From Candidatus Parabacteroides intestinigallinarum (GTDB lineage Bacteria; Bacteroidota; Bacteroidia; Bacteroidales; Tannerellaceae), in contig DXEN01000054.1 of NCBI GenBank assembly GCA_019114945.1, positions 61,386 to 125,385 on the forward strand: a stretch of DNA of 64,000 nucleotides, in the 5' to 3' direction. The notes below the pieces were generated by a model. The model was not told where the DNA came from, searched no databases, and saw only the letters and a list, made by a program, of their open reading frames with translations. The position numbers and the translations under genes were made by a program. Numbering within the stretch: position 1 is the stretch's first letter; the number at the start of each line of letters is the position of its first letter. This document shows, piece after piece, positions 28,771 to 39,074 of the stretch.

Positions 28771-30216
28771 TTAACTCTTTCGCTCGCTCAACAGGTAAAG
28801 GCCGCCGAAGGTGAGGCCGCCGTTCACCATCAGCATCTCGTAGCCGAAGGTGTAGCCCGCGTAGCGTTGGGACAGATAGTCCAGCGTGAAGCAGACGAGC
28901 GGCGAGAGCACGCAGATGTACGGCACGTACCGGTCGATGGGCTTCCGCCGCGTGAACAGGCCGAAGACGAACAGGCCTAATAGCGGGCCGTAGGTGTACG
29001 AGGCGATCATGTAGATGGCGTCGATGACGCTCCGGTTGTTCACCGCCTTGAAGGCCAGGATGATGAGCACGAACAGCACGGAGATGAGCAAGTGCACCTT
29101 CAGGCGGGTCCGCTTCGCCTTTCCCGCCTCTTCCCGCTCGATGCCCAGGATGTCCACGCAAAAGGAGGTGGTGAGGGCGGTCAGCGCCGAGTCCGCGCTG
29201 CTGAACGCCGCCGCGATGATGCCGACGGTAAAGAAAATCAGGATGCTATCGCCCAGGATGCCCGACGTGCAGAACATCGGCAGTATGTCGTCGCTCAGCG
29301 CGGGCAGCGGGATGCTCTCCCGCTCCGCCAGCGTAAGCAGGAGCACGCCTAATGAGAGGAACAGGAAGTTGACCGGCGTGAAGGCGAAGCCGTAGGTGTA
29401 CATATTCTTCTGCGCGTCGCGCAAGCTCTTGCAGGAAAGGTTCTTCTGCATCATGTCCTGATCCAGGCCCGTCATGACGATGGTGATGAAGATGCCGCTG
29501 AGGAACTGCTTCGCGAAGTGCTGCGTGCTGTGCCAGTCGCTGAACTCGAAGATACGGAACCGCGGGCTCTCGCCGATGGTCCGTGCCATGCCCACGAAGT
29601 CCAACTCCATCCGGTCCTTCACCTGCCAGATAATCACCACCAGCATCGCCACGAGGCAAATGGCCTGCAGCGTGTCGGTCCAGATAATCGTCCGCACGCC
29701 GCTCCGGAACGTGTAGAGCCACACGAGGAAGATGCTCAGGATAGCCGTCACGACGAAGGGGACGTGCCAGGCGTCGAACACGTACGTCTGCAGGATGAGC
29801 ACCACGAGGTACAGCCGTGCCGCCGCCCCGACAATCTTCGACAGCAGGAAGAACGACGCGCCCGTCTTATAGCCCCGCCGCCCGATGCGTGTGTCCAGAT
29901 AGGCGTAGATGGAGGTCAGCCGCAGCTTGTAGTAAAGCGGCAGCAGGACGTGCGCGATGAGGACGTAGCCGACGAAGAAGCCCAGCACCGTCTGCATATA
30001 GGTCATATCGATGCTCCGCACCATGCCGGGCACGGAGACGAACGTCACGCCCGACAGCGACGTGCCGATCATGCCGATGGAGACGATGTACCACGGCGAC
30101 TTCCGTTCGCCCAGGAAGAACGCCTCGTTGCTATCGCTGCGCCCCGTGATCCACGCGACACCCAACAGGATCGCGAAGTAGACGGCGATGATAATCAGGA
30201 TCGTGTAACTACTCAT
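28771..30216 (-). CDS. Sodium:solute symporter family protein
   Basis: Start MSSYTILIIIAVYFAILLGVAW; polytopic; GMIGTSLSGVTFVSVPG. Confidence 0.88.
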   Translation of the reverse strand: MSSYTILIIIAVYFAILLGVAWITGRSDSNEAFFLGERKSPWYIVSIGMIGTSLSGVTFVSVPGMVRSIDMTYMQTVLGFFVGYVLIAHVLLPLYYKLRLTSIYAYLDTRIGRRGYKTGASFFLLSKIVGAAARLYLVVLILQTYVFDAWHVPFVVTAILSIFLVWLYTFRSGVRTIIWTDTLQAICLVAMLVVIIWQVKDRMELDFVGMARTIGESPRFRIFEFSDWHSTQHFAKQFLSGIFITIVMTGLDQDMMQKNLSCKSLRDAQKNMYTYGFAFTPVNFLFLSLGVLLLTLAERESIPLPALSDDILPMFCTSGILGDSILIFFTVGIIAAAFSSADSALTALTTSFCVDILGIEREEAGKAKRTRLKVHLLISVLFVLIILAFKAVNNRSVIDAIYMIASYTYGPLLGLFVFGLFTRRKPIDRYVPYICVLSPLVCFTLDYLSQRYAGYTFGYEMLMVNGGLTFGGLYLLSERKS

Positions 30217-30227
30217 ATCGTAATGGC

Positions 30228-31886
30228 TCAATGCTTTTTCTCGCCCGCGAAGATACGGTTTTCCACCGAAATAACCGGCATACGGGTGGATTCCGTCGTG
30301 ACGGGCTCCCGCAGGGCGCGTAAATAGTCGAAGAACGCGTCGGTGGTGACGATACCTAAACGGTTGAACGCCTCGATCCCGTAGCCGGTGAACAGCGAGG
30401 CGTCGTAGCCATCGCCCCCGTTCGTGATAAAGGCGTCGAGCACCACCACGCACGGCGTGTCGTCGGCGATCTCCATCGCTTGCCCGCCACCGGTGTACAC
30501 CATCTTCCGGATGCGTTCGCCCTCGAAGGTCAGCGTCAGGTCGGAGGATTGCAGATAGCCGTACGCGGGACGACGCCCTTCCTCCAGGAGCTGCCTCAAC
30601 CGCTTGCCATCGAAGCGATACGCCACCACCGGCGAGCCGAAGGGCAACACGTTGCCCGCCCGCAACCGCGTGATCGGCCCTTGGGGCAACGAGGCCCGGA
30701 TGCCGCCGAAGTGGTTCACGCCGACGACCGGGACATCGGCATAGGCCGGCATCCGCTCGCGGAAGCAGTGGACGTAAGCGCTGGTTACCAAGGCGCCGAC
30801 AGGCGTGAAGTCGAGGCTGTTCACGTCCCAATCGTGCGTCAAGGTCTCGCCGGCAGTGGCGAGCACCTCGCTCAGTCCATATCTATCCATGATGCGTCCC
30901 ACCGCCTGGCGGATAGCGGGATGCCCGCTCCCGGCGACACGTATCGTATCGCCGCCCATATAATCGACGCGGCGTATGCCGGCGGAATCGCGTATCAGGA
31001 AAAGCAACTTGCCCACGTGGCTCCCGTTAACGCCCGCCTGCACGATGGGAACATCGTTGACCCGGCGAAGCACCACCTCGTGCGTGTGGCCCGAGATAAT
31101 CGCGTCCACACCCTCGATAAAGGGCAAGTCGCGGGCATCGTCCTCCACGAAGCCTCGCGGGTCCCGCATATCCGTGCCGATATGCGCCAATACGACGATT
31201 AAGTCCACCCGCTCCTCCTGCCTCAACCGGGCGATCGTCCGCTCGCAGGCCCGCGACGGATTGACAAAGCGCAAGCCGTTCACATAGGCCCGAGTCGTCT
31301 TCAGGGGCGTCTCGGTCGTGGTCAGCCCCACGAAAGCCACCCGCAGGAGCGAGCCATCCCGCAAGCGTCGCTCCACGATTCGATAAGGAGCGAGCCAATC
31401 GGGCGAGCGACCGTCGCTCTCCCGCGTGATATTCGCCGCCACATAAGGCATCCGCCGCGCGGCGGTGTCCCGCAAATAAGCGAGTCCCCAATCGAACTCA
31501 TGATTGCCGATGGCGGACATCTCCACGCCCATCGTCCGGCTCATCTCGTCGAAAGGCTCGCCCTTGGTCATCTTGGAGAAATAGCTCCCGCTGAGATTGT
31601 CCCCGCCGGCCACCACGATCGCCCGCGGATAACGCCGCCGCTCGTCGAGGACGGTCCGTGTCAGGCACGCGGCACCCGGAATCGCCTCGTCCGCCGCGAA
31701 CGCCCCGTGGAAATCGTTGAAGGAGAGAATCGCCAACGTATCCGTAAACACCCGTGCCGCCTCCTCATCGGCCGCGAGCTTCCTCTGCCCCGCGCAAGCG
31801 GCGCAAATCAATCCGATAAGGAAAGGGATGCAGAATGGCCACGCCCGCGTGCCCTTCCTTGCCCGGTATTTCGTCGCCCCGCTCAT
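30228..31886 (-). CDS. 5'-nucleotidase / UDP-sugar hydrolase family metallophosphatase
   Basis: LSFNDFHGAF; GGDNLSGSYFSK; AIGNHEFDWG; AIISGHTHEVV. Confidence 0.9.
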   Translation of the reverse strand: MSGATKYRARKGTRAWPFCIPFLIGLICAACAGQRKLAADEEAARVFTDTLAILSFNDFHGAFAADEAIPGAACLTRTVLDERRRYPRAIVVAGGDNLSGSYFSKMTKGEPFDEMSRTMGVEMSAIGNHEFDWGLAYLRDTAARRMPYVAANITRESDGRSPDWLAPYRIVERRLRDGSLLRVAFVGLTTTETPLKTTRAYVNGLRFVNPSRACERTIARLRQEERVDLIVVLAHIGTDMRDPRGFVEDDARDLPFIEGVDAIISGHTHEVVLRRVNDVPIVQAGVNGSHVGKLLFLIRDSAGIRRVDYMGGDTIRVAGSGHPAIRQAVGRIMDRYGLSEVLATAGETLTHDWDVNSLDFTPVGALVTSAYVHCFRERMPAYADVPVVGVNHFGGIRASLPQGPITRLRAGNVLPFGSPVVAYRFDGKRLRQLLEEGRRPAYGYLQSSDLTLTFEGERIRKMVYTGGGQAMEIADDTPCVVVLDAFITNGGDGYDASLFTGYGIEAFNRLGIVTTDAFFDYLRALREPVTTESTRMPVISVENRIFAGEKKH

Positions 31887-33967
31887 CGCCGCTCCTTCCT
31901 ATTCCGCAAATAATTATAAATCTCCAACTGCGAGCGCACTTTCCGCGGATTATCGTCCCACTTAAACTGGTTGCGCAAGCGGTCGTCCAAACGGCACGCT
32001 TTCACGTTATCGCTCAACTGGATGCGCAGGATGTCGATAATCTCCCGCTTGATATCCGGGTCGAGAATCGGGAACGCCGTCTCGATGCGGCGGCTCAAGT
32101 TGCGCTTCATCCAGTCCGCCGAGGTCAGATACACATCCTCCTGCCCGTCGTTGTAGAAATACCAGATCCGCGCGTGCTCCAAGAACATATCCACGATGCG
32201 CGTCACCCGGATCCGGGCGCTATACGGCTGGTCGGGCACCAAGCAGCAGATGCCGCGCACGATCAAGTCGATCTCCACGCCCGCCTCGCTGGCCCGATAC
32301 AGCTCATCTATCATGCGCGTATCGTGCAGCCCGTTCATCTTCAGGACGATCCGGCCCTTCCGTCCTGCCCGCGCGTGCTCGATCTCCCGCTGGATCATCC
32401 GCGTCAGCTCGGGCACCATATTAAACCGTGCCACCAACAGATGCCGGAATGTCGGCTCCCTCAAACGTCCCTCCAAGACGGCGAACACCTTGTTGATATC
32501 CGTGATAATCTCGGCGTTCGAGGTCAGCAACGCCATATCCGAATAAATCTTGGCGGTCTTCTCGTTGAAGTTGCCTGTGCTCAGGTAAGCGAAATCCCGT
32601 CGCTTGCTCCCATCCGAGGCGTCTTTCCGCAAGATCACGGCCACCTTCGCGTGCACCTTCAATCCGGGGATACTGTAAATAATACGGATGCCCGCCTGCT
32701 CCATCCGCTCCGCCGTGCGCATATTGTTCTCCTCGTCGAAGCGCGCCTTCAGCTCCACGAACACGGTCACCCGCTTCCCGTTCCGGGCGGCGCTGATCAG
32801 CGTATTGATCACGGCCGAGTTCTCCGCCACCCGGTATTGCGTAATCTTGATCTCGTCCACCTTCGGGTCGAACGCCGCCTCCATCAGGAAACGAATCAGG
32901 TAATCGAACGACTCATACGGGAAATGCAGCAACACGTCGCGCCGCTTCACCGCCTTGAACACCGAGCCCATCTCATCCAAAAAAGGCACACGCATCGGCA
33001 CGGGCGGATGCCACTCCAAGCGGTCGCCCACGGGGTTGGGCAGCTTGCTCAAATCCTGCAAGTTGTGATAACGCCCGCCCTGCACCAGGTCGTCCGTCCG
33101 GATGCCAAACGCATCGCACAGGAACGCGAGGAAATCGTCGGGCATCGCCCTATCGTACATAAACCGGCTCAAAGCCCCTATCTTACGGCGCTGCACGTTC
33201 TTCCGGATATTCTCCACCAGATTGCCCCGGCTCTCATCGCCGATATAAATATCCGCGTCGCGCGAGATCTTGATGCTATAACAACTATCGATCTCATAAC
33301 CCGGGAAGACACTCGGCAAGTTCGCCCGGATAATATCGTCGACAAACATGATATAATACTTGCCGTCACGCGGAGGCAACTCGATGAAACGTGGGACCTT
33401 CGAATACGGGATTTTCATCAACGCGTAGGAATAAGGCGGCCTCTCGCCCGCGGCGTCATCGGGGCGCTTGCGTCGCTTGCGCATCCGGATGACGAGGTAC
33501 AACCGCCGGTCGCGGATAAACGTCCGGATATCGCCCGCCTGGATCATCACGGGCGCGAGGAACGGAAAGACCTCCTCGTTGAAATACTCCCGGACGAACG
33601 CCTCGTGGAAAGGCTCCGAGCGCTCATTGGGATATAAATAAATGTGTTGGCGATTCAATTCGGGCAGTATCATCTCCGAGAAGACACGGTAATATTCCCG
33701 CTGCTGGCGATTCACCTCACGCGTGATGGCGGCCAGCGTCTCCTCCGCCTCCTCCGCGCTCTCGTCGGCATAATTCTTCCGCATGATCACCGCCCGATGC
33801 TCGGCGACCCGGATCTCATAAAATTCCTCCAAATTCGAGGAATAGATCGAGAGGAACTTAATCCGCTCATAAACAGGGAGCGTGTCGTCCTCCGCCTCCA
33901 ACAAGACCCGGTAGTTGAACGAGAGCCAACTAAGATCTCGTTTGAAATATTGGTATGTATTTTCCAT
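31883..33967 (-). CDS. ppk1: Polyphosphate kinase 1
   Basis: YFKRDLSWLSFNYRVLLEAED; VFVELKARFDEENNMRTAERMEQAGIRIIYSIPGLKVHAKVAVI; ATG/TGA overlap with downstream gene. Confidence 0.95.
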   Translation of the reverse strand: MENTYQYFKRDLSWLSFNYRVLLEAEDDTLPVYERIKFLSIYSSNLEEFYEIRVAEHRAVIMRKNYADESAEEAEETLAAITREVNRQQREYYRVFSEMILPELNRQHIYLYPNERSEPFHEAFVREYFNEEVFPFLAPVMIQAGDIRTFIRDRRLYLVIRMRKRRKRPDDAAGERPPYSYALMKIPYSKVPRFIELPPRDGKYYIMFVDDIIRANLPSVFPGYEIDSCYSIKISRDADIYIGDESRGNLVENIRKNVQRRKIGALSRFMYDRAMPDDFLAFLCDAFGIRTDDLVQGGRYHNLQDLSKLPNPVGDRLEWHPPVPMRVPFLDEMGSVFKAVKRRDVLLHFPYESFDYLIRFLMEAAFDPKVDEIKITQYRVAENSAVINTLISAARNGKRVTVFVELKARFDEENNMRTAERMEQAGIRIIYSIPGLKVHAKVAVILRKDASDGSKRRDFAYLSTGNFNEKTAKIYSDMALLTSNAEIITDINKVFAVLEGRLREPTFRHLLVARFNMVPELTRMIQREIEHARAGRKGRIVLKMNGLHDTRMIDELYRASEAGVEIDLIVRGICCLVPDQPYSARIRVTRIVDMFLEHARIWYFYNDGQEDVYLTSADWMKRNLSRRIETAFPILDPDIKREIIDILRIQLSDNVKACRLDDRLRNQFKWDDNPRKVRSQLEIYNYLRNRKERR

Positions 33968-34028
33968 AATATGCTTATCTTCGGCGCGTAAATATAAAGA
34001 CTTTTAAGCAATAAATAAAGGAAGATCC

Positions 34029-34517
34029 ATGATTAAAATCGGTTTGCTCTCCGACACGCACGCCCATTGGGACGATAGATACGCCACCTATTTCGCGGAC
34101 CGCGACGAGATTTGGCACGCGGGCGACATCGGCTCCGAGGCATTGGCCGACCGGCTGGCGGCGTTGAAGCCCTTGCGGGCCGTGTACGGGAATATCGACG
34201 GGCAAGAGCTCCGCGCGCGCTTCCCGAAAGTAGCCTGTTTCCAAGTAGAGGAGACGCGGGTGATGATGACGCACATCGGCGGCTATCCGGGTCGCTATGC
34301 GCCGGAGATCCGTCCCCGGCTCTACGCCTTCCGTCCCGGCCTGTTCATCTCCGGCCATTCGCACATCCTGAAGGTGATGTTCGACAAGCGACTGGGCTGC
34401 CTGCACATCAACCCGGGCGCCGCCGGGCTCAGCGGCTTCCAGCGTGTCCGCACACTGGTACGCTTCACCATCGACGGACCGGCCATCAAGGATTTGGAGG
34501 TGGTGGAAATGCGGTAG
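34029..34517 (+). CDS. YfcE/MJ0936-family metallophosphoesterase
   Basis: IGLLSDTHAHWDDRY; IWHAGDIGSEAL; VYGNIDG; FISGHSHI. Confidence 0.9.
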   Translation: MIKIGLLSDTHAHWDDRYATYFADRDEIWHAGDIGSEALADRLAALKPLRAVYGNIDGQELRARFPKVACFQVEETRVMMTHIGGYPGRYAPEIRPRLYAFRPGLFISGHSHILKVMFDKRLGCLHINPGAAGLSGFQRVRTLVRFTIDGPAIKDLEVVEMR

Positions 34518-35607
34518 CCAGCACCGTGTTCCTCAGCAAGGGGAACTCTTGCACGAAGTATTCGCTGAAGATGCCGGAGGAGAGGTTCTCCTCGATTTGC
34601 TTGGGCGTCCATAGCTTGCCATCCCGGCGCTCGCAGCGCGCGAGCTGCTCTTCCGTGCGCAGGCGGATAATATAGAGGGAGACGAAATGCTTCACCTTCT
34701 CGTTCTCGAAGGTATAACGGATCAAGAGGCGCAACGGCAGCGACTTATCGCGCGCCAAGCTCCCGACCGTCTCTTTCAACGTGCTCGCCACGCTGTGCCG
34801 AAACAACACGTAGCTATGCATCGGATGGTCGATCGTGTCCGGGGAGACATATTCCTCCCTCGGGCGGCGCGCCAAATAAATCATCCCATTGAAAACCACC
34901 GCCACCCGCACGATGGGATGGCAATATTTCTTCGGCAGCGAGCGGCTCACCGAACGGGCGATGCAACCGATCACCTTCCCTTGATCGCCCAGCACCGGAA
35001 GCCACATCTCTTTCTGCAAATTCCCGTTCATCAACCACAAGCGAACCTGCTCATAAAAGAACACCAATACCCCGATCATCCATCCCAACTCCCAATTCAG
35101 GAAACGCTCCACGCGCATCGACCGCGCCGACTCGGGCAGGATGGCATAAAACAAGATCGCGAACAAATGAAGCGTATAAAGCCCCTGAAGGAGCTGCGCC
35201 AGGAAATAAGACTCGTTCAAGGCGGAGCGCACCGCGATCCGCCGATAGACGGGCCACTTGGAATCGCGGGCCCAGCGCAGGGCCGAATGCCTCGTGAAGC
35301 CACACAACGTCAGCATCACCACGAACAAGAGCTCGGCCACCAAGGGGGAATAGAGGAACAGCGTCGGCTCCACCTTGAGGAACAGGAAAATAGAATACAA
35401 CACGAACGTAGCCGCCACGGGAAGCAACAGGAACTGATAGACCCCTTTCTCCCGCAGCAGCCGGAACAAGGCGAAACAGCCGACGCAACACGACGCGCCG
35501 ACAACAAACGAAAGCAAATAAGAGAAGTAGTTGTTCAAGAACAAGAACAACAGCAAAGGCAATACGCCTATGGCTTGATTATCCAACTGTTTCCTGACAA
35601 CATTCAT
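34486..35607 (-). CDS. Conserved hypothetical membrane protein
   Basis: 373 aa; N-terminal TM segments and soluble C-terminal half; overlaps 34029-34517 convergently by 32 nt. Confidence 0.7.
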   Translation of the reverse strand: MNVVRKQLDNQAIGVLPLLLFLFLNNYFSYLLSFVVGASCCVGCFALFRLLREKGVYQFLLLPVAATFVLYSIFLFLKVEPTLFLYSPLVAELLFVVMLTLCGFTRHSALRWARDSKWPVYRRIAVRSALNESYFLAQLLQGLYTLHLFAILFYAILPESARSMRVERFLNWELGWMIGVLVFFYEQVRLWLMNGNLQKEMWLPVLGDQGKVIGCIARSVSRSLPKKYCHPIVRVAVVFNGMIYLARRPREEYVSPDTIDHPMHSYVLFRHSVASTLKETVGSLARDKSLPLRLLIRYTFENEKVKHFVSLYIIRLRTEEQLARCERRDGKLWTPKQIEENLSSGIFSEYFVQEFPLLRNTVLATAFPPPPNP

Positions 35608-35674
35608 AACTCCGTTCCTTTAACGTTCCGCTGTTTATTATAAGAACAAACGCGGAAAGAGAAAGGTTCGGACC

Positions 35675-36520
35675 TCAAACATGCTTTTCGGCATGATACG
35701 ACGAACGCACGAGCGGCGCGCTCTCCACATGGCGGAAGCCCTTCGCCAGCGCCATTCGTTTATAAGCCTCGAAGCGCTCGGGCGTCACATACTCCACCAC
35801 CGGGATGTTCTTCCGCGAGGGACGCAGATACTGCCCGATGGTCAACACGCTGACGCCAACGGCCCGGGTGTCGTCCATCAGCTCCAGCACCTCCGCCTCG
35901 GTCTCGCCCAGGCCTACCATGATTCCCGTTTTCGCCACCACGCCCCGCTCCGCGACGCGCCGCAACACCGAGAGGCTTACCTCGTACCTCGCCGCGCTAC
36001 GCACCGACGGGCTGACGCGACGCACCGTCTCCATATTGTGGGAGATAATCTCCGGACCAGCGTCCACCACGGCATCCACCAGCTCCAGGCGCCCCTGGAA
36101 GTCGGGTATCAGCACCTCCACCGTCGTCCGCGGGTTCCGCTCCTTAATCGCCCGGATGGTACGCGCCCAATGCGCCGCCCCCAGGTCCGGCAAATCATCC
36201 CGGTCCACCGAGGTGATCACCGCGTGCCTCAACCCCATCAGGCGGATACTCTCCGCCACGTTCTCGGGCTCGTCCGGGTCCAAGGGCAGCGGCTTGCCCG
36301 TCAAGGTATTGCAAAAGCGGCACGAGCGTGTGCATATCTCGCCGCCAATCATGAAAGTCGCCGTCCCCCGGCTCCAGCACTCGCCCTGGTTCGGGCATTT
36401 CCCGCTCACGCAAATCGTATGCAGGCAACGCGACTCCACGATCCGTCTCGTCTCCGCGAAACGCTCGTTCCCGCCCAGGCGGATCTTCAGCCAATCCGGC
36501 TTCCGTACATGTTCCCCCAT
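35675..36520 (-). CDS. lipA: Lipoyl synthase (radical SAM)
   Basis: TICVSGKCPNQGECWSRGTATFMIGGEICTRSCRFCNT. Confidence 0.95.
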   Translation of the reverse strand: MGEHVRKPDWLKIRLGGNERFAETRRIVESRCLHTICVSGKCPNQGECWSRGTATFMIGGEICTRSCRFCNTLTGKPLPLDPDEPENVAESIRLMGLRHAVITSVDRDDLPDLGAAHWARTIRAIKERNPRTTVEVLIPDFQGRLELVDAVVDAGPEIISHNMETVRRVSPSVRSAARYEVSLSVLRRVAERGVVAKTGIMVGLGETEAEVLELMDDTRAVGVSVLTIGQYLRPSRKNIPVVEYVTPERFEAYKRMALAKGFRHVESAPLVRSSYHAEKHV

Positions 36521-36523
36521 CGC

Positions 36524-38698
36524 CTACAAGTTCTTGAACAGGTAATTCGACAATTTCGTATAGAGGTGATAACGGGTGTTGCCGCCCGCGATGCTATGGT
36601 TCCGGTCCTTATAGACGTGCATATCGAAATCCTTGTTGGCCTGCACCAGCGCCTCGGCGTACTCCATCGTTTGCATGAAATGCACGTTATCGTCCGCCGT
36701 GCCATGCACCAACAGCAACTTGCCCCGCAACTCCTTGGCCCTGCGGAGCGGCGAGGTGGCGTCGTAGCCCTCGAAGTTCTCTTGCGGCGTACGCATGAAA
36801 CGCTCCGTATAAACCGTATCGTAGTAGCGCCAGTCCGTCGGCGGAGCCACGGCGATGCCCACCTTGAAGGTGCCCTCGCCCACGGTCAGCGCCATCAGCG
36901 TATTATACCCGCCGAAGCTCCAGCCCCAGATGGCGATACGCTCCTTGTCGATATAAGGCAGCTCGCCCAAGGCCCGCGCCGCCTCCACCTGGTCTCTCGA
37001 CTCCAGCTCGCCCATCCGGAGGTACGTGCATTTGCGGAACGCCTCGCCGCGCGCGCCCGTGCCGCGGCCATCCACGCACACCACGATAATGCCGTTGGCC
37101 ACCAAATATTGCTCCCAATCGAACTCATATTGATCCAGCACCTCTTGCGAGTTGGGCCCGCTGTATTGCGTCATCAGCACCGGGTATTTCTTCGAGGGGT
37201 CGAAATCCACCGGTTTCATGATCCAGGCGTTCAGCTCGTAGTCCGAGGCGGTATGAATCGTGGTAAACTCCTTCCGCGCGACCGCGTACTCGCCCAGGCG
37301 GCTCCGCAAGGCGGCGTTGTCTTGCAGGACGCGTAGCTCTTTCCGGCTCCTCGTCTCGTTCACCGTGATCCGCATCGGCGTGCTGGCGTTGGTATAATAA
37401 TTCGTATAGTAAGCGAAATTGGCGCTGAACACGGCGTGATTCATTCCCGTGGCGGTAGACAACCTCGTCTTCACGCCCTTCGCGTCCACCTTATACACCG
37501 AGCGGCGTATCGGGCTCTCCTCGGCGGACTCGTAATAGAAGCTGTTCGTCTTCTCGTCCACGCCCAGGAAGGCGGTCACGTCCCAGTTGCCCTTCGTCAC
37601 CTGCCGCCTCAGCACGCCTGTCGGCGAGTAAAGGTAGATATGCGCGTAGCCATCCTGCTCGCTCACGTAGGTGAAGCCGTCGTCCAGGAAATGGATCGAG
37701 CTAAGCCATTCCGAATCCACGTAACACTTGTTCTCGTCGCGCAAGATGAGGCGGAACACGCCGCTCTTCGGGTTGGCGTAATACATATTGAGCACGTTCT
37801 GCTGGCGGTTCAGCACCATCACCGCCAACTGGCTCGCGTCGCGGGTGAAGGCGATACGGGGGATGTACAAATCGCCCTCCAAGGGCACCCGCAACGCCTT
37901 GGTATCGCGCGTCTCCACGCGATACGCGTGTACCGATACCTTCGAGTTCCTCTCGCCCGCCTTCGGATACTTATAAGTATAGAGACCCGGATAATAACCG
38001 TCGCCATACATCTGCATCGCGTACTCCGGCACCTCCGACTCGTCCGAGCGCACGAACGCCAGGTACTCGCTATCCGGCGACCACGCCATCAGGTTCGTCA
38101 CGGCGAACTCCTCCTCGTACACCCAGTCCGTGATGCCGTTCAGTATCTTATTCACCTCGCCATCCTTCGTCACCTGCACCTCGGTATCGTAGTCGAACTT
38201 CCGGATCCAGATATTATTGTCGCGCACATAGGCGCACATCCTGCCATCCGGCGAGAAGGTAGGTATCATCTGCTTGCCCGGCGCGTCCGAGATAGGCTTC
38301 ACGTAATTGCGACGCACGTCGTAATCGTACACCTTCGCCCGGAACGAGCGTCGATAGATAGGCTCCTTCTCCCGCCAAATCAGGATGTGATGCCCCGTGC
38401 TACTGATGGTGTAGCCCTCGAAATCCGTAAAGGGGCACTCGCGGGCCTTACGGGCGTCGAACAACGTATCCACGGGATTGCCCGTCCGGTACGCGTATTT
38501 GATAATCATGCTTCTATCCTCACTCATCGCCGTGTAATGCTCGCCATCCGGCAAGGAACGCATCTCCCCCACCGCCGTCACCTGACGGAATTTTCCATCC
38601 GTAATCTCTTTCAGTTCCACACGCTTGCCCCCATTCTGGGCGCCCGCGCTACCCAGCATCACCGCCGCGAGCAACACGCTCCATCCTAATCGCTTCAT
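36524..38698 (-). CDS. S9 family peptidase, dipeptidyl peptidase IV type
   Basis: IAIWGWSFGGYNTLMAL (GxSxGG); beta-propeller N-terminus; GTADDNVHFMQ. Confidence 0.93.
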   Translation of the reverse strand: MKRLGWSVLLAAVMLGSAGAQNGGKRVELKEITDGKFRQVTAVGEMRSLPDGEHYTAMSEDRSMIIKYAYRTGNPVDTLFDARKARECPFTDFEGYTISSTGHHILIWREKEPIYRRSFRAKVYDYDVRRNYVKPISDAPGKQMIPTFSPDGRMCAYVRDNNIWIRKFDYDTEVQVTKDGEVNKILNGITDWVYEEEFAVTNLMAWSPDSEYLAFVRSDESEVPEYAMQMYGDGYYPGLYTYKYPKAGERNSKVSVHAYRVETRDTKALRVPLEGDLYIPRIAFTRDASQLAVMVLNRQQNVLNMYYANPKSGVFRLILRDENKCYVDSEWLSSIHFLDDGFTYVSEQDGYAHIYLYSPTGVLRRQVTKGNWDVTAFLGVDEKTNSFYYESAEESPIRRSVYKVDAKGVKTRLSTATGMNHAVFSANFAYYTNYYTNASTPMRITVNETRSRKELRVLQDNAALRSRLGEYAVARKEFTTIHTASDYELNAWIMKPVDFDPSKKYPVLMTQYSGPNSQEVLDQYEFDWEQYLVANGIIVVCVDGRGTGARGEAFRKCTYLRMGELESRDQVEAARALGELPYIDKERIAIWGWSFGGYNTLMALTVGEGTFKVGIAVAPPTDWRYYDTVYTERFMRTPQENFEGYDATSPLRRAKELRGKLLLVHGTADDNVHFMQTMEYAEALVQANKDFDMHVYKDRNHSIAGGNTRYHLYTKLSNYLFKNL

Positions 38699-38752
38699 AT
38701 CGCTATATCGTTTTTACACTATTATTTCACTCTTCGTCTCGCGAAGATACAC

Positions 38753-38787
38753 AATTACGAGTTATGAATTACGAGTTACCAATTACG
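38753..38787. repeat. 7-nt-period array (5 units)
   Basis: AATTACG AGTTATG AATTACG AGTTACC AATTACG. Confidence 0.7.
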
Positions 38788-38817
38788 ATTTTTAGTCTTA
38801 GCCACTTTAACGGGAAA

Positions 38818-38897
38818 GACACATACGTGCGCGGGCAATTTAACATACGTGCGTGGGCAAAGACACGTACGTGCGTTGACCGGAGAAGATAGGTGCC
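38818..38897 (+). repeat. 22-nt-period array C (left arm of 80-bp inverted pair)
   Basis: GACACATACGTGCG…ACATACGTGCG…ACGTACGTGCG…AGATAGGTGCC with 11-nt spacers. Confidence 0.85.
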
Positions 38898-38946
38898 TAT
38901 AACCAACCCTATTTGTGTCATAGCTTCAATATTTAAAATGATATAC

Positions 38947-39066
38947 CTATCAGACCCGTGGCTTGCGCCTGCCTTGATGAGGCATGATAATAAAAAGTGC
39001 TCGGTTCGCGGGATTGGTGATGAAAATCGCTCTATATTTGTAGAATAACCGGAAAAAGGGCTTTTT
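38947..39066 (+). repeat. ~119-bp dispersed repeat, copy 1
   Basis: CTATCAGACCCGTGGCTTGCGCCTGCCTTGATGAGGCATGATAATAAAAAGTGCTC…TATATTTGTAGAATAACCGGAAAAAGG; near-identical to the reverse complement of 55091-55209. Confidence 0.9.
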
Positions 39067-39074
39067 TATTATTT

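Noticed and set aside
31835-33637. 600-aa ORF antisense to ppk1
   Set aside because: Repetitive HLRVH-type composition opposite well-supported ppk1; no domain recognised.
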